A program made the position numbers and the translations under genes. Shown one piece after another: positions 1 to 12,000 of a stretch of DNA of 64,000 bases. Source of the DNA: Thereva unica (lineage: Eukaryota; Arthropoda; Insecta; Diptera; Therevidae). Location: contig OX465282.1 of NCBI GenBank assembly GCA_949987705.1, positions 129,414,310-129,478,309 of the forward strand, written 5' to 3'. How positions within the stretch are numbered: position 1 is the stretch's first letter; every line of letters begins with the position of its first letter. The notes below the pieces were generated by a model. That model saw only the letters and a list, made by a program, of their open reading frames with translations, was not told the origin of the DNA and did not search any database.

Positions 1-1263
1 CAAGTTCTGCAAATATTTCTTCACGTACACTACAATGTTCCTCGGTGTCTTCAAGTACAATTTCTTCTATTTCTTCTTCATTTTCATTATTTTCACTTTC
101 AGGAACAATGTCTATATCACTTTCTAAAATGCAGATATTATGGAATATGCATGCAGCTACTACACAATTACAAATAAAACCAACATCTGGACTTTCGAAA
201 AATTGAAGCCTTCGGAAACGCTGCTTCAAAAGCCCGAATGCATTTTCTACCACTATTCTAGTGGAAGACTGAAGATAATTAAATGTACGTTGTTTTGAAG
301 TTAGCGTATCGCTGTCCTTGTAAGGTGTTACTAGATAAGTTCTCTCAGGGTATGCCGAATCGCCTAGTATTACACCACCCGGGATTATCAAATCTTCATT
401 TTTCTTTACCTGACGATGGTAAAACGGCGATTTGCGAAAAAGGAGTGAATCATTAATGGATCCGGGCTCACCACAATGGATATCCAAAAATGTTTTTTCT
501 GGTCCTACAATAGCTTGTAGTAAAATGCTAAAATAACCTTTGCGATTATAGTATGCATCTTTATTTTCACGCGGGCAATTTATTTTAACGTGTGTTGCGT
601 CAATTACTCCCACTACTCTCGGGAATCGTTTCATACTATAAAATTTCTGTTGGTTTTCTCGCATTTCAGAAACTGTGGGCCATTTTATATAATTGTGGCC
701 ATTTATTATTATCCAATTAATGACACGGTGTAAAACTCGATAGACCGAGCTTTTCACTATATCGAACCTATCTGCAATCTGCCTGTACGTTTCTGTGTTG
801 GCAAGATACCACAAAGTTAGGTATATCTCTAGTTCTGGTCCAACTTCTTGTCGTCCACGAGTCTTATCTTTTCGGCTGTATTCTTTATACAGATCTAAAA
901 TATTAATTACAATAAAATATATTAACACATTAGGTGTATGCATAGCGATTTGTATGTATACCGATTATTTTATCAGCAACGTTTCTGGCTATTCGAAAAT
1001 TTTGTTTGAATTGTAAATTAGAATATTTTTTCACAACTTCCAAATAATTTTCAACTTTTGGTTTCTTTACAATGATTTCATCCTCAGACTCGGATGTAGA
1101 TGAAGGCGTTGTGGATGAAGACGTTGTGGATGATGAATACAAAAAAGAGATATCACTATCACTGCTTTCTTCATATAAAAACGCCTATAAATAAAATTTC
1201 AATTTTATAATATTATCTAAACTATTATATTTTCTTACTTACCCCATTAATTTCCATTTCCAT
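1..1263 (-). CDS. HARBI1-like PIF/Harbinger nuclease, three exons, 3' end beyond window
   Basis: Seen: exon 1 is 1263-1243 (MEMEING), exon 2 is 1184-962 and exon 3 runs from 894 past base 1. Both introns have GT...AG borders (GTAAGT donor at 1242; TTTTAG acceptor ending at 895) and the phases join, giving at least 379 residues without a stop. After a Ser/acidic-rich N-terminus come a helix-turn-helix-like stretch (TETYRQIADRFDIVKSSVY, about 115-133) and the DDE nuclease fold. The acidic residues are D180 in VIDATH, D260 in LGDSAYP and E298 in TRIVVENAFG, followed by LLKQRFRRL and an acidic tail. Known: this is the DDE_Tnp_4 pattern of Harbinger transposases and of the domesticated vertebrate gene HARBI1 (about 350 aa), which work with a Myb/SANT partner; none is visible here. 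Inferred: the intact frame means either a young transposase copy or a host-retained gene. The left end of any element lies outside the window. Confidence 0.88.
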
Positions 1264-1834
1264 TGTTTTATAAATTCTTAAGAACTTTTTATATGTTTTT
1301 ATGTTTTATAAACCTTTCCCCGAAGAACTTTTTATTTGTTTAAAAATAAAGTTACGTCAAAAGTTTTTAGGTTAGATTCTATTTGCACTTACGCCATTAC
1401 CCGCTAGATGGCTTTTATTTGTGTGGCTATTTTATGCTCGGTTGATCTTATCTGGACCATGTTGTAAAAAGAACGAACCTCTTGTCTAAAGAGCTCGTCT
1501 AGACAATTATATAAACATAAGCTAAATATACTTTATTTTAAACATTCACTAATATAATTTTTGTTAAATAAACAATTAGACCAAAACACGAGCGAGACGG
1601 ATAATTCAATTTACAATGGGAAGGAATAGGAAGCAGCATTTTGGTTGGTTGGTTCGTGGTTGGTTTTGCCATTGGAGAGGGTAATCATGATCTGTTTTAA
1701 ACTTCGAGAGATCCTAAAGTGTTATCTTCGAAATAGACAAGATCGTGAGGTGTATTTGTTTATATTAATGAACACCTTTCAAATACAGCTAAAACAATCA
1801 AAATATAGCTGTTGGCAGTAAAAGAAAAGAAAAT
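1264..1834. other. AT-rich 5' flank of the Harbinger gene, no gene seen
   Basis: This stretch would hold the promoter and the right terminal repeat of the Harbinger element if it is a transposon. I see neither an obvious TATA box nor an inverted repeat matching anything to the left. No ORF is convincing. Confidence 0.5.
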
Positions 1835-2434
1835 AGGCCTACCCTAAATGGGAAGTGAAGTGAAGTGAAGTTAGGTGCCATTGTATAAGAATGCATGAGA
1901 GTAACCTAAATGGAAGTAAAGTGGAAGTTGATTAATTTCGAAAAAATTCGAAATGTCATTTAGAGAAGTAACCGTGCAGTAAGAACCGCACAAAAAGTAA
2001 ACAAAAGTTAAGAAAGTGAGGTTGGTTTCTCGTTTCGCTTCTCTTATTGATGTTTTTTTCCAAAGATGGTCCTAGCAATGTTAATAAAACAACGAAAATG
2101 CTTTTTTCCATTCTTGTTGCGGTTCATTCTCTTTTATTTTTAAAAAAGTCACTTTAAAATAGCCTAAACTATTTCTTTGTTTGGTTATACAACTTTTCTT
2201 CCTTTTTTAATGTGCTCTTTTCATTTTTATAATCTTTATATGCCTGCCAAATTTTATACAGTTCATTCAAAGTTTCCACTTCACTTTCCATTTTGCTAGA
2301 CTTCACTTCCACTTGCTAGACTCCTCATAAACTTTTTATTTTGGTTTATATGTCAATTTTGAAAGAAGTTACGCCTACTTTACTTCTACTCCTTCTACTT
2401 CACTTCTGAGTTACTTTTCATTTAGGGTAGGCCT
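1835..2434. mobile_element. 600-bp MITE with AGGCCTACCCTAAATG ends
   Basis: The left end reads AGGCCTACCCTAAATG and the right end is its reverse complement (CATTTAGGGTAGGCCT). The element is flanked by AAT on both sides (1832-1834 and 2435-2437), consistent with a 3-bp target duplication. Inside are GAAGT-type short repeats (GAAGTGAAGTGAAG) next to the left end and a T-rich right half. No coding capacity. The right-hand target copy is directly interrupted by the next element. Confidence 0.7.
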
Positions 2435-3127
2435 AATAGGCCCCCATCCACGGTCAAACAAATCGTCAAATTCCTGGCCAACATCGAAAAAATTGCAAGT
2501 GTGCGTGTATAAAATACAAGTTTTCGAAGTTGGCCGCTGTTTGAAGAAAATATTCGTCTGGTTTAATATTTCCTTCAAACAGCTTAAATGTGTGTGTGAG
2601 TTTTGCCTGTGTGCCATGTAAAGTTCGCTTTGTTTACAGTAGATTATATGAAATGTCGCTCGGGATGTTTGAAGAAAGTTTTCCTCGTTGATGGCCAAAA
2701 ATGTCTTCTTCTTCTTCTTTTATTTATTCGACTTCAAATACAATTACAAAAGAAACAATTCAACTTAAGATAACTTGTTTTACAATTATTAATGGACTAT
2801 AATGTTCAGTCCATTTGACTTAATTTATTTTAATCCTGCCAAGCTTTGTGCGATAATTATCATTTATTCAGCGCATTTGCGACTGATGCGCCCTAGTATC
2901 CATAACATTCCCTCAGTGGGGTAAAAAAACTTACATCTAACCTAGCCTAAAGAACACGTCATCTAAAAATAACGAGTGTATTAGAGTGAAGCTCCATACA
3001 CAAGAGATGACTTGTTCTATCACAGTATAAACTGTATTTGATATCAGACTTTCTTTATGTATTAAATTATAGGGTAGTATGCCCTATACATGACATGTTT
3101 TTTTTTTTTTTTTTTTTTTTTATATAT

Positions 3128-3817
3128 ACATCAAAGCCTTCTATATTTACAAGCCATGCTGTAGGTGTGTGTGTGTGGTTGTATGAAGTCCCAACTTAAA
3201 TTCGTGAAATATCGAAGTCCCATTAAAATCAAAGGGAAAAAGTTTTCGTTCCGCGGAAAGTGCTGTTTCGAGTGTGATTTTATTGAAAATAAGAGCTATT
3301 CCATCAATGTAAAAAACGTACAATAATGCAAAAAGTACCCAATTTACCTGTCATAAATTTGCAATTTAAATAAACAGTGTTATTAATAAGATTTACGGGG
3401 TTTATGTTGGCAATGGAGAAAAAAATATCAAAATCCCTTTGATAACGAGGAAAACAAGTGTTTCGTGCCGCGGAAAGTTTTCTATTAATGAAAGTGCCGG
3501 GATTTTTTGTTAAAAATAATAGTTTTTTTATAAAGATAAAAGCAAAATTTTCGTTTATTACATTACATTATTTACGTTACATTTATTATTTACATTATTA
3601 TCACAACTTTATAATATGTAGTTAATAAATGTTACAATTAATGTCCATAATTTTTGTTTTTATTTGGTTTAAAGATTTTATCCCCAATAATTTATTCCCA
3701 ATAAACGTACATAACCGCACTCCACACAGTCTGACAGCAAAATTGAAGTCCCATGCACCTTTGAATGTGAGTGTGAAATTTTGTTGTGCATGGCTTGTAA
3801 ATATAGAAGGCTTTGAT
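3128..3817. mobile_element. ~690-bp nested MITE
   Basis: A 30-bp inverted repeat begins CATCAAAGCCTTCTATATTT near 3128 and returns as AAATATAGAAGGCTTTGAT ending near 3817. The interior has the motif CCGCGGAAAGT twice (about 3252 and 3472) and no gene. A poly-T run (about 3099-3120) precedes the left end. The flanks are TA-rich, so the target duplication cannot be read with certainty. Confidence 0.65.
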
Positions 3818-4041
3818 ATACATTCAATAAGACATATTTAATAATACATGTAAGCATAGGCCTCAGATATAATGGAGGATATGTTTACATGTATAATTAA
3901 GTTAGTAAAAAGAATTACATCCTTAAATTCTTAATGTATACATGAATAGAATAATTTGGAATTTTTCTTTTATTTTTAATTACATTTTCCTTTTGCTCTA
4001 CTAATTTATAGTTATTCAATACAGCGATTATATATTGAAAA

Positions 4042-4918
4042 ATCACATTCATTAGACACATTTGTTGTTTTTGAGAGACATGATCCTCAATAGTTGAGGT
4101 TATTAGGTATATATTGACAATTTTTCTTTTCCTTTTAATTGAGTTTTCCTATTACTTAACCACTTTATAGGAATATGGTTATTCAAAACAACTATTAAGG
4201 CTGTGTGCGAAACCGGGTAATTCCTTGCTAATTCTAGTATGTTTTCATTTAGTAAATTTTCGAGCTTGCTAATTCTTCTTCTTCTCTTGCTTAATATTTG
4301 AAATATTTGTGCAGGAGTTGTTACTGGTGTGGTTTCGCACAGTACTGGAATTAGACTGGGAAGCTTCCAAAAAATCTGGAAGTTTAGCAAGGAATTAGCC
4401 GGTTTCGCACACAGCCTATATATCAAAAGAAATCAAATTCAGTAAATACATTTGTTGTTATTGAGAGACATGAACCTCAATAGTTGAGGTTATTGGGTAT
4501 ATATTGACAATTTTTCTTTTCATTTTAATTGAATTTTCCTATTACTTAACCACTTTATAGGAATATGGTTATTCAAAACAACTATTATATATCAAAAGAA
4601 ATCAAATTCAGTAAATACATTTGTTGTTATTGAGAGACATGAACCTCAATAGTTGAGGTTATTGGGTATATATTGACAATTTTTCTTTTCATTTTAATTG
4701 AATTTTCCTATTACTTAACCACTTTATAGGAATATGGTTATTCAAAACAACTATTATATATCAAAAGAAATCAAATTCAGTAAATACATTTGTTGTTATT
4801 GAGAGACATGAACCTCAATAGTTGAGGTTATTGGGTATATCTATATATTGACAATTTTTCTTTTCTTTTTAATTGAAATTTTCCTATTACTTAACCACTT
4901 TATAGGAATATGGTTATT
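4042..4918. repeat. 169-bp tandem repeat, four units
   Basis: The string ATCAAATTCAG (ATCACATTCAT in the first unit) recurs at 4042, 4432, 4601 and 4770. The last two intervals are 169 bp each; the first is 390 bp because a 221-bp insertion sits in that unit. Units 2-4 are nearly identical and unit 1 is more diverged. Each unit contains the small palindrome AACCTCAATAGTTGAGGTT. The array lies inside the larger TIR element. Confidence 0.88.
4198..4416. mobile_element. 219-bp MITE inserted in tandem unit 1, TA target
   Basis: The ends are inverted repeats of about 32 bp, starting AGGCTGTGTGCGAAACCGG and closing CCGGTTTCGCACACAGCC. The uninterrupted sister units supply the empty site, so the insertion can be measured exactly: 219 bp of element plus one duplicated TA (4196-4197 and 4417-4418). 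This suggests a Tc1/mariner-type or other TA-targeting transposase. No ORF. Confidence 0.85.
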
Positions 4919-5289
4919 TCTCCATTACATAATTAATTTTATTGTATATTTTCCAATCGTTTATTTCTTTTAAGATACTTATTTATTTCACTAAAGTACT
5001 TAACTTATTTTTAGTATGACCTTTCGGATCGAAATTAACTCCATTACTTCATAGTTGGTACTGTTTTATTTCATCGTATGTGATATCTGTCATCTTGAAC
5101 GCAGCCATCCTGCACATGTTAATCCATTCCTGCTTCAAGAAAATCCTCAAAAATTGGACGAATCCAGTGACCCATAATTATGTATTTCATTTATTTGATA
5201 GATCCAATATCATCGGTAGCGATGCATATTCAATTTTATTAAACTCCTTTATGGTTTGAGACAATAATGATTTAAGAGGTGATCCCTCA

Positions 5290-5320
<31 letters not shown>

Positions 5321-5622
5321 AATCCTTTATTAATTTAATTTCTAGATTTATTTGAGTCCATTATTAGCATTAAGCTTTACTATCACTTCACTGATAAATA
5401 AATATTATTTAAACTAATAACTAAGTATATTAAATGGCTTACAAGCCTCCATTTTAATTTTTTATTTTGCGGCGCAGCCGCAGCTGCACGTCCGCCTCGT
5501 ACCGTGTCTGTCAGCAACCTCTCTACACAGAAAAGTCGGCCAAAAATGTCAAAGCATAAATGTGTGCGCTGTTTGTCGAAAATTGGTTTGACGATTTGTT
5601 TGACCGTGGATGGGGGCCTAAT

Positions 5623-5913
5623 GACGTGCCATTTTCGAACTCGATCTCGAGTTGTTGAATTAACACGTCTTTTCAGATATTATTTCTTAAAATGGAAACA
5701 AATGTCTACTTTCATTTCATTTACTCCTTTCTCGATTTGTTAAACTTTTTTCTCGATTTAACACAAATAACACAGATCATGAATACCCCTAAAATATAAA
5801 AAAAGTCGGATATGTGAAAAATCTGTTTTTTTTTCAAATGCCATATGTAACCGATTTTCTCAAAACTCACCATCCATTTAACGAATACATTACTTGTATA
5901 ATGTCAAAAGTCA
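5623..5913. other. Upstream flank of catalase, no gene
   Basis: AT-rich sequence between the end of the large TIR element and the catalase promoter. Small open frames occur, but none shows a recognisable protein or splice pattern. Confidence 0.5.
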
Positions 5914-5952
5914 TGACGTTTCCCAGTTATGACGTTATGCATGTTATAAAAG
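5914..5952 (+). promoter_or_regulatory. Putative catalase core promoter: two TGACGT sites and a TATA box
   Basis: TATAAAAG lies at 5945-5952, about 150 bp upstream of the catalase ATG. Just upstream, TGACGT occurs at 5914-5919 and 5930-5935, 16 bp apart and on the same strand. TGACGT is the core of CRE/ATF-type bZIP sites. Downstream of the TATA box is the short palindrome CGGACTTCAAGTCCG. The start site would be near 5975-5985. This is inferred from motifs only. Confidence 0.5.
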
Positions 5953-6099
5953 ACGGACTTCAAGTCCGGTTTTTCGTCTTTCGCTTGAAGACTAGCTAAT
6001 ATTGAAGTGGTGCTCCGCGTTTAACAAAGTTTGTGGCTTGTTTTCTGAATTTGTGTTTGTTTTTTGGTGACTTAATTGTGCAAAAAACATCTTGAAATC

Positions 6100-9000
6100 A
6101 TGGGTAGAGATCCAGCTGCTGATCAACTTGCTAACTACAAGAAAAGTCAAAAGGTCAGTGTTTTGATATTTTTACGTGTTGTTATCGTGTTATCTTCCAT
6201 TACTTGCATATTTCCCTACCATCTAGAACTATTATTTTCTTTATTATGATTAAAACTGTTAACTGCATAAATAATGCGCCTAAAATGGTTGATCGGATGG
6301 GATGACATGGCAAACGAGCACTACTGCCGGCATATACAATACACTATCAATAAATGCGGGGCTCCTCTTTTTTATTCTTATATTTTCTCCTGCGTCTTAA
6401 GTTGTTTTGCAGCTCTTGAAATCTTGTTTTTTGAATCTTTAGATAAGTATTAGCATAAATGGTAAAGAAATACCGGACAAGTATATGAGAACTTTTAAGT
6501 TAAATGTGAATGTGAGTTTTTATATGCTTAGAAATCTTTCTTTTTGCTGGTTGAAACTGTAAAAATAGATTTCACTTTGTACAATTATGATATTTTTTTG
6601 TTTTTACAATATGAAATATCTGCTTAAAGTCCGCAATCTGGCTTTAGATAAGACCGACTTTTGTAAATAAATGATGATAAGATGCTTCTGAAATCCTTGG
6701 GGGAAATTAATCAAGTTGCAACGTTTCACAGAAATTTGAAAAAAAAGAAGCAAAAGTTATATAAAAATGTTGATTGTGTATTTTTTTTTAAATTTGTTTA
6801 AAATTCCTCTAGTAACGAGAATATAATTGGTTCTAATTTTTGGTAATACTTAATCTTGTCCGGTAGTTAATCTTAAAATATTCCCAGCATCAAAATTTTA
6901 GAATTCTAGAAAGCCTACGACAGTGATTTGCAGAAAATTATGGTAGATTAATCAGTAAAGTTTTTCAACAGTAAAAAAAAAAAATGCACAGAGTTGTGTC
7001 ATTATGTACACAGCATAATTTTGTTTATTTTGATCTTTTTATTGCGTTCTCCCCTGGTCTGCAATTATAATCATTTGAATGATTTATCTTTAGCTTAAAA
7101 GACATAATATAAATACATCTAATACATTTTGATAACAATATGTACATTTAATACAATTTGAATTACGTAAACAACCACTTCAATAAAGAATGTATAAACA
7201 GCCATGCAATCAAATAACTATTTAATATAAAATAACGATACAAAATTCTACATTCTCCTACTCCAAGTTGACGTGTACATTTAGGGTTTCTGGATATATC
7301 CAAGATTACCTTTTATAAAATCGAAGCAGAAAAAAGTCTTTCTTCTTATGATACATAATCATCATTATAACAAAACCTGTTAATCCTGTCCTGGCACTAT
7401 CCTGTTTTCATGTTTATCTAAAATTATCATTTAGATATTCCTTCACCTCTTACAGTGTTACTAGTCGATGAAGGTTAGTTTAAGATTTCGTTTTATGCAA
7501 ATAATTCCTGGTTCTTCCCTGCCTCCTTAATTTTGCAATAAATAATTTCATGTCTACATTTTGTTTTTAATTGTAATCTTTTTAAGAAATTTTATTTTTG
7601 AAATATTCTTTTCGTAATCAGAGTTTTTTTTTCTCGAGACATTGTTGTTATCAATTGCAATATTTTTATTTTGTAGACAAGAATGATTTCTTATTTTGGT
7701 CGCTTATATAATATTCTGAAAAATTTTGATTAATATGACAAATATCTCTTCCAGTCGGCTAGAAAAAATATTGGTTTTTATCCGTAAAATGTTTTCGTTG
7801 ATGTGATTGGAAAAATAACTTGTTTATTCCATTAGGAACATAAGTGACTATAAATTGTTTCAGTTTTTTCGATAGATGTCTTCATTTATAGATTTCCTAC
7901 TTTTGGAATATACATTCATTTTTGAAATTCATTGAGATCGACCTCTGCACCTGGTGGTTACCGTACCAGACAAGCATGACATGTTTGTGTGATCTAACCA
8001 GCCACATTTTCTTTTAAAGATATCTTTATTAGTTATGTCCGTTGATATTTTAATAGAACCATAATCTCAGTACAAAAAACTAACGCCTGAGTTCTAGTAT
8101 TTTCAGAAAATATTGCTAGATCTCCAATCATACTTCTTTTAAGTAAAAATGCCTCTTGCTATTTGCAATAGCTTTGACACACGATAACGTAATTATGACG
8201 AGAATCCGTCATTAATGATGAATTTTCGTCATTATGAGTTTAATATTCGCAATGAGTTTCGTCATAATTACGTGTCTGTGTGTCGAGGCTATTACACAAA
8301 GTTTTTTGCGATTCTTCTTCCTCTTTAATGGTTCTAGAGCAGTGGCGGGCAAACCTACACAGCTAAAGAAATGCATTTGTGTAAAAGCTATCAAAAGCTT
8401 TCTAAAGCTTCACACTGTTATCCAGTATATGAGCACAAAGTCGCTCAAAATACGCTCCCACTCGCATGAAGTCTTAAGCCTGATATGCTTTTTTGTGTAT
8501 ATTCGAGTCATTTGACTTCGTATACATATTCAGAGCTTTAAAGCTCATTTGCCCGCGGGCATAGGAATGCCCAGCACTGTTCTAGAGTCACGATCCGGTA
8601 TTGGCCCCTCACAAATGTTCTCTCCACCCGTCCCCGTTACTGAGCCAATGACATCCAGTTTGATACCTCTAAGCATTGGGTGTCCTGGTCAACGCTATAC
8701 CTCCAGCTAAGAAATATCGCACCCCATATTATTATCTTACTGCAGATAACTTTTTGATCCGGTTCCTCTTTCCTCATACGTGCTCGCTGCCCCGCGAAAA
8801 CGGTCGCAGATCTTGTCGCCGGAATCTTTCTTCCTCACATAAGAGCCCTACAATACTCCGTAGGAGACTCTTTTCGAACAAGGTTAAATGGTTAAAGTGT
8901 TTTTTGCTGTTGGCTTTTAGGATCCTACGCGTAATTCTGGTTCCATATTATTGTGGGATTCTACTCTTATTCTTTTGTGATTCTTCTTCTTCTTTAAAGG

Positions 9001-12000
9001 CTCTATAACCGTTCCTGGCCTCTCTCAACAAATGTGTCGCTCACTGTAAAAGCGGTGCAGATCCACACTTCAAAACAATAGAGGTTGACCCGTCACATCC
9101 CCCGCTACAAAACCAAAGCAATGCCAGAAGTGCACTATAATTGCACTTATAGTGCACTTCTGGAGCTGCTCCACCCTCCCAACGAAAGATGTGACAAAAT
9201 GCGACTGCAAAGCAAATCAACCTCCAATACTCCAAAATACCGAGTCACACAACCCCTACATTGAACGACACAAATGTTGCTCCTTCCATTCTTTTTTCCG
9301 GTTATTAGCCTCACGCAAACCTTACTTAGAAGGGACTATCCCGAATCCCGATCATATTAGCCTATCCTCTCTCATAGGATAGTCACCAGTGCCCTTCGCT
9401 ACGAGGCTATAATCGCACTTCCATCAGTCCAAAGTAGTTGTGCGGTACGTGCATGTTATGCTACATATTATTCCCCCTATTCCGCTGATGACTGACCACC
9501 TTTTTTGTGATTATTCTTCCTAAATAAGAGAACTTTAAACTTCAATTCCTCGGTATTTCGTTTTTATGCTTTTGATCTCCAAACTGGATTTCGACGTTTC
9601 ATCACTTGATGGCTTTCTTCTGATTATTATTAATCTTTCAATTAATATCGGTATTTTCATATCTAATATATTAAAGAGCATATTCACTCAATTAATGAAA
9701 AGCAGTGGCAACTGTGGGCATCCTTGCTGCACATCAAATTTTTATCTAAGTGAGGGCTGGAAATTCAAACAGATGCCTTCTTCATCGTTTTTTTTCTGTT
9801 TAGTTTGTACATGAAGAACTTACTTTTCACTGAATTCTGCATCCTTATCATTAAGTAGCGCCTATCTGTATTTGTTAGACCATAGTTATTGGTCCGCTCA
9901 TCTCCAGAATGTTGATCAGCTATAAAAATTAATCAATCATTTATTTATTACGCACTTATATGTGTAGGTCTTATTTTCAAGCATCGAACCACTTCTATTT
10001 CGAGTTCTGTTTTACATCAGAATATTCTGACTGACATGACCAATTGCTATCTTAATCTTATTTCCCGAAAATTATGATCATGTATGGTGGCTATTCTTTA
10101 GATAATTGATTATGGATCTTTCGTGCTAATTTCTATTAATTCTTTCTCATGGTATTTCTGCTTGAAATATCAAGCTTTATTACAAAGCTTATCAAATCTT
10201 AAAGAAATATTTGAAAACCTATTTTCCAAGTAATTATACCGTAGCAATCAAATTGTTGCCAAAGAATATATTGGGTAAATAGACCATGGAAATGGTGTGT
10301 GCATAAATACGTCCGACGATAACATTTAAAACTTCAGTTAAAATAAAGCTTGGTTACAATTAAGACATTTTTTACCTGTTGATAAAAAAGTTGTTAGCAT
10401 TAATCTAAAAAAAGAAATATAAAATAAGTTATAAAATGGTCTATTGGATCTGTCCAACTTGTTGTTCAAGAAATCACTTAGAAGACGAAAGAATATTTGA
10501 TAGTGACAAGGTAGTAAGTAGTAGTAGACAAAAACAAACAAACAGATTTTTGATAAATATAATCAATGATATTAAAAACACAAAGAAAAATTTTTATTTT
10601 GCTTCTAGATAGAACATAGTATTGCTTAAAGTAAATATAAATACAAGCCTTTTGACCTTAATTTAACAATCAAGCAAATATTTCATTTTTACCGTCATAA
10701 ATATTCTGATTTGTTCTTTTGTCATAAAAGTACGCACCCATTTTTCAAATCCCTGTAAAGAATGTAAACAATCTAAAATGCAATATTGTGAAAAGTGTAA
10801 ATAGGGGAGTGGTTTTACAATCTTATTGTCACCTGGAATTGGATTTGGAATTGGAATTGTAGGTCAAATTTCGAATGTATAGATTGTTATGAACGGGAGG
10901 TGGCAAACTTTATTATATTTCAAATTTTATATATGTATATCAAAATCAAATTATTTATTAAAATACATTTTTAAAATGTGCCAATTTTCGATTATTGCTA
11001 AGAAGATGTACATAACTGATTAGTTTGAATATAGTTTCGATGTACATAGTTTCGACGATTATGCTACTGCTAATTATATCTTCATCTTCAGTGCAATTAT
11101 TTGAGTTGTGGTTAAAGAATTTGTTTCAGTCGAAGTCAATTATTAAATAACGATCTCATGGGTAATAAGTTCATTGTATGACCTAATCGTTAGAATGACT
11201 CTTACACTCTATAGAATGTACTTTATCATCACTTAATGGCCATTGAAATATAGAATTGGATAATATTATTAGTTACAAAATAGTTGAAACCAAAACATAT
11301 TAGACGATAGGATAGGACATTTGTTAGGCTCGAACGATATTGTTGAAATATCGTAGTTCATACAATTACGTTTATGACATCTAGTCGCGAAAAATGCGCG
11401 GCCATGTAATTTTACTCCCAGCAAGTACCCTAACATCCTTTCTAACGTGTGTGCTTGAGTATCTTTTACTGAACATATACCAACTACTTCTTTTTTCTTT
11501 ACGCCCCTTTAATCCCTCATGGGACATACCAGTCAAGGGCCTGTTTGGCTAGATTATCATTTCGCCGTCGCAAGGTGTGGCCAACTCAATTCCATTTCCT
11601 TCACCTGATTTTTAGGATACGACGTAAACATCTTTGGGTAGCATCATGGGTGACTTTCCATGTTTCGCAACCGTACAAGAACTGCCTAACGTTGGAGATG
11701 AACAGCGGCGATTTGGTGTTAGTTAGTAGATCTGGGTTGATCTCCATATGCGGAACAGTCATGCATATGCGCTTCGTGTTTTATTTATTCTAGAACTGAC
11801 ATCTTCTGCCTCGCCAATTTCGGAAATAATACTACCGAGGTAGCAGAATTTATCTACCAGTTCCACGTCACGGTTATTTAGCGCTGTAAGTTCAATGGTG
11901 TTTGTAGTAATCCGCATTTGTTTGGTTTTAGTTGGATTTAGCCTTAAGCCTGCTGGACTGCTTTCTGTTGCCAAATTGTTTAACATGTTTTTGGGGTCCT

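Larger units (their letters stand above)
2438..5618. mobile_element. 3.2 kb non-coding TIR element carrying nested repeats
   Basis: The ends are inverted copies of about 32 bp: the left starts AGGCCCCCATCCACGG, the right ends CCGTGGATGGGGGCC, and the match continues through the GTCAAACAAATCG segment. TAAT lies on both sides (2434-2437 and 5619-5622), so this is one insertion (read as AAT if the terminal A/T pair belongs to the element). It sits exactly at the 3' edge of the 600-bp MITE. Within it are a 700-bp MITE (3128-3817), poly-T runs, and a 169-bp tandem array that itself holds a MITE. No transposase frame is present. The terminal sequence resembles that of the 154-bp element at 54322-54475, so both probably used the same transposase. 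Confidence 0.7.

Noticed and set aside
7930..8000. Possible tRNA-like sequence (GGTGGTTACCG...)
   Set aside because: No complete cloverleaf with A and B boxes at the correct spacing.
9041..9235. 64-codon minus ORF over the 16-bp hairpin
   Set aside because: No homology recognised; the frame is most likely chance.
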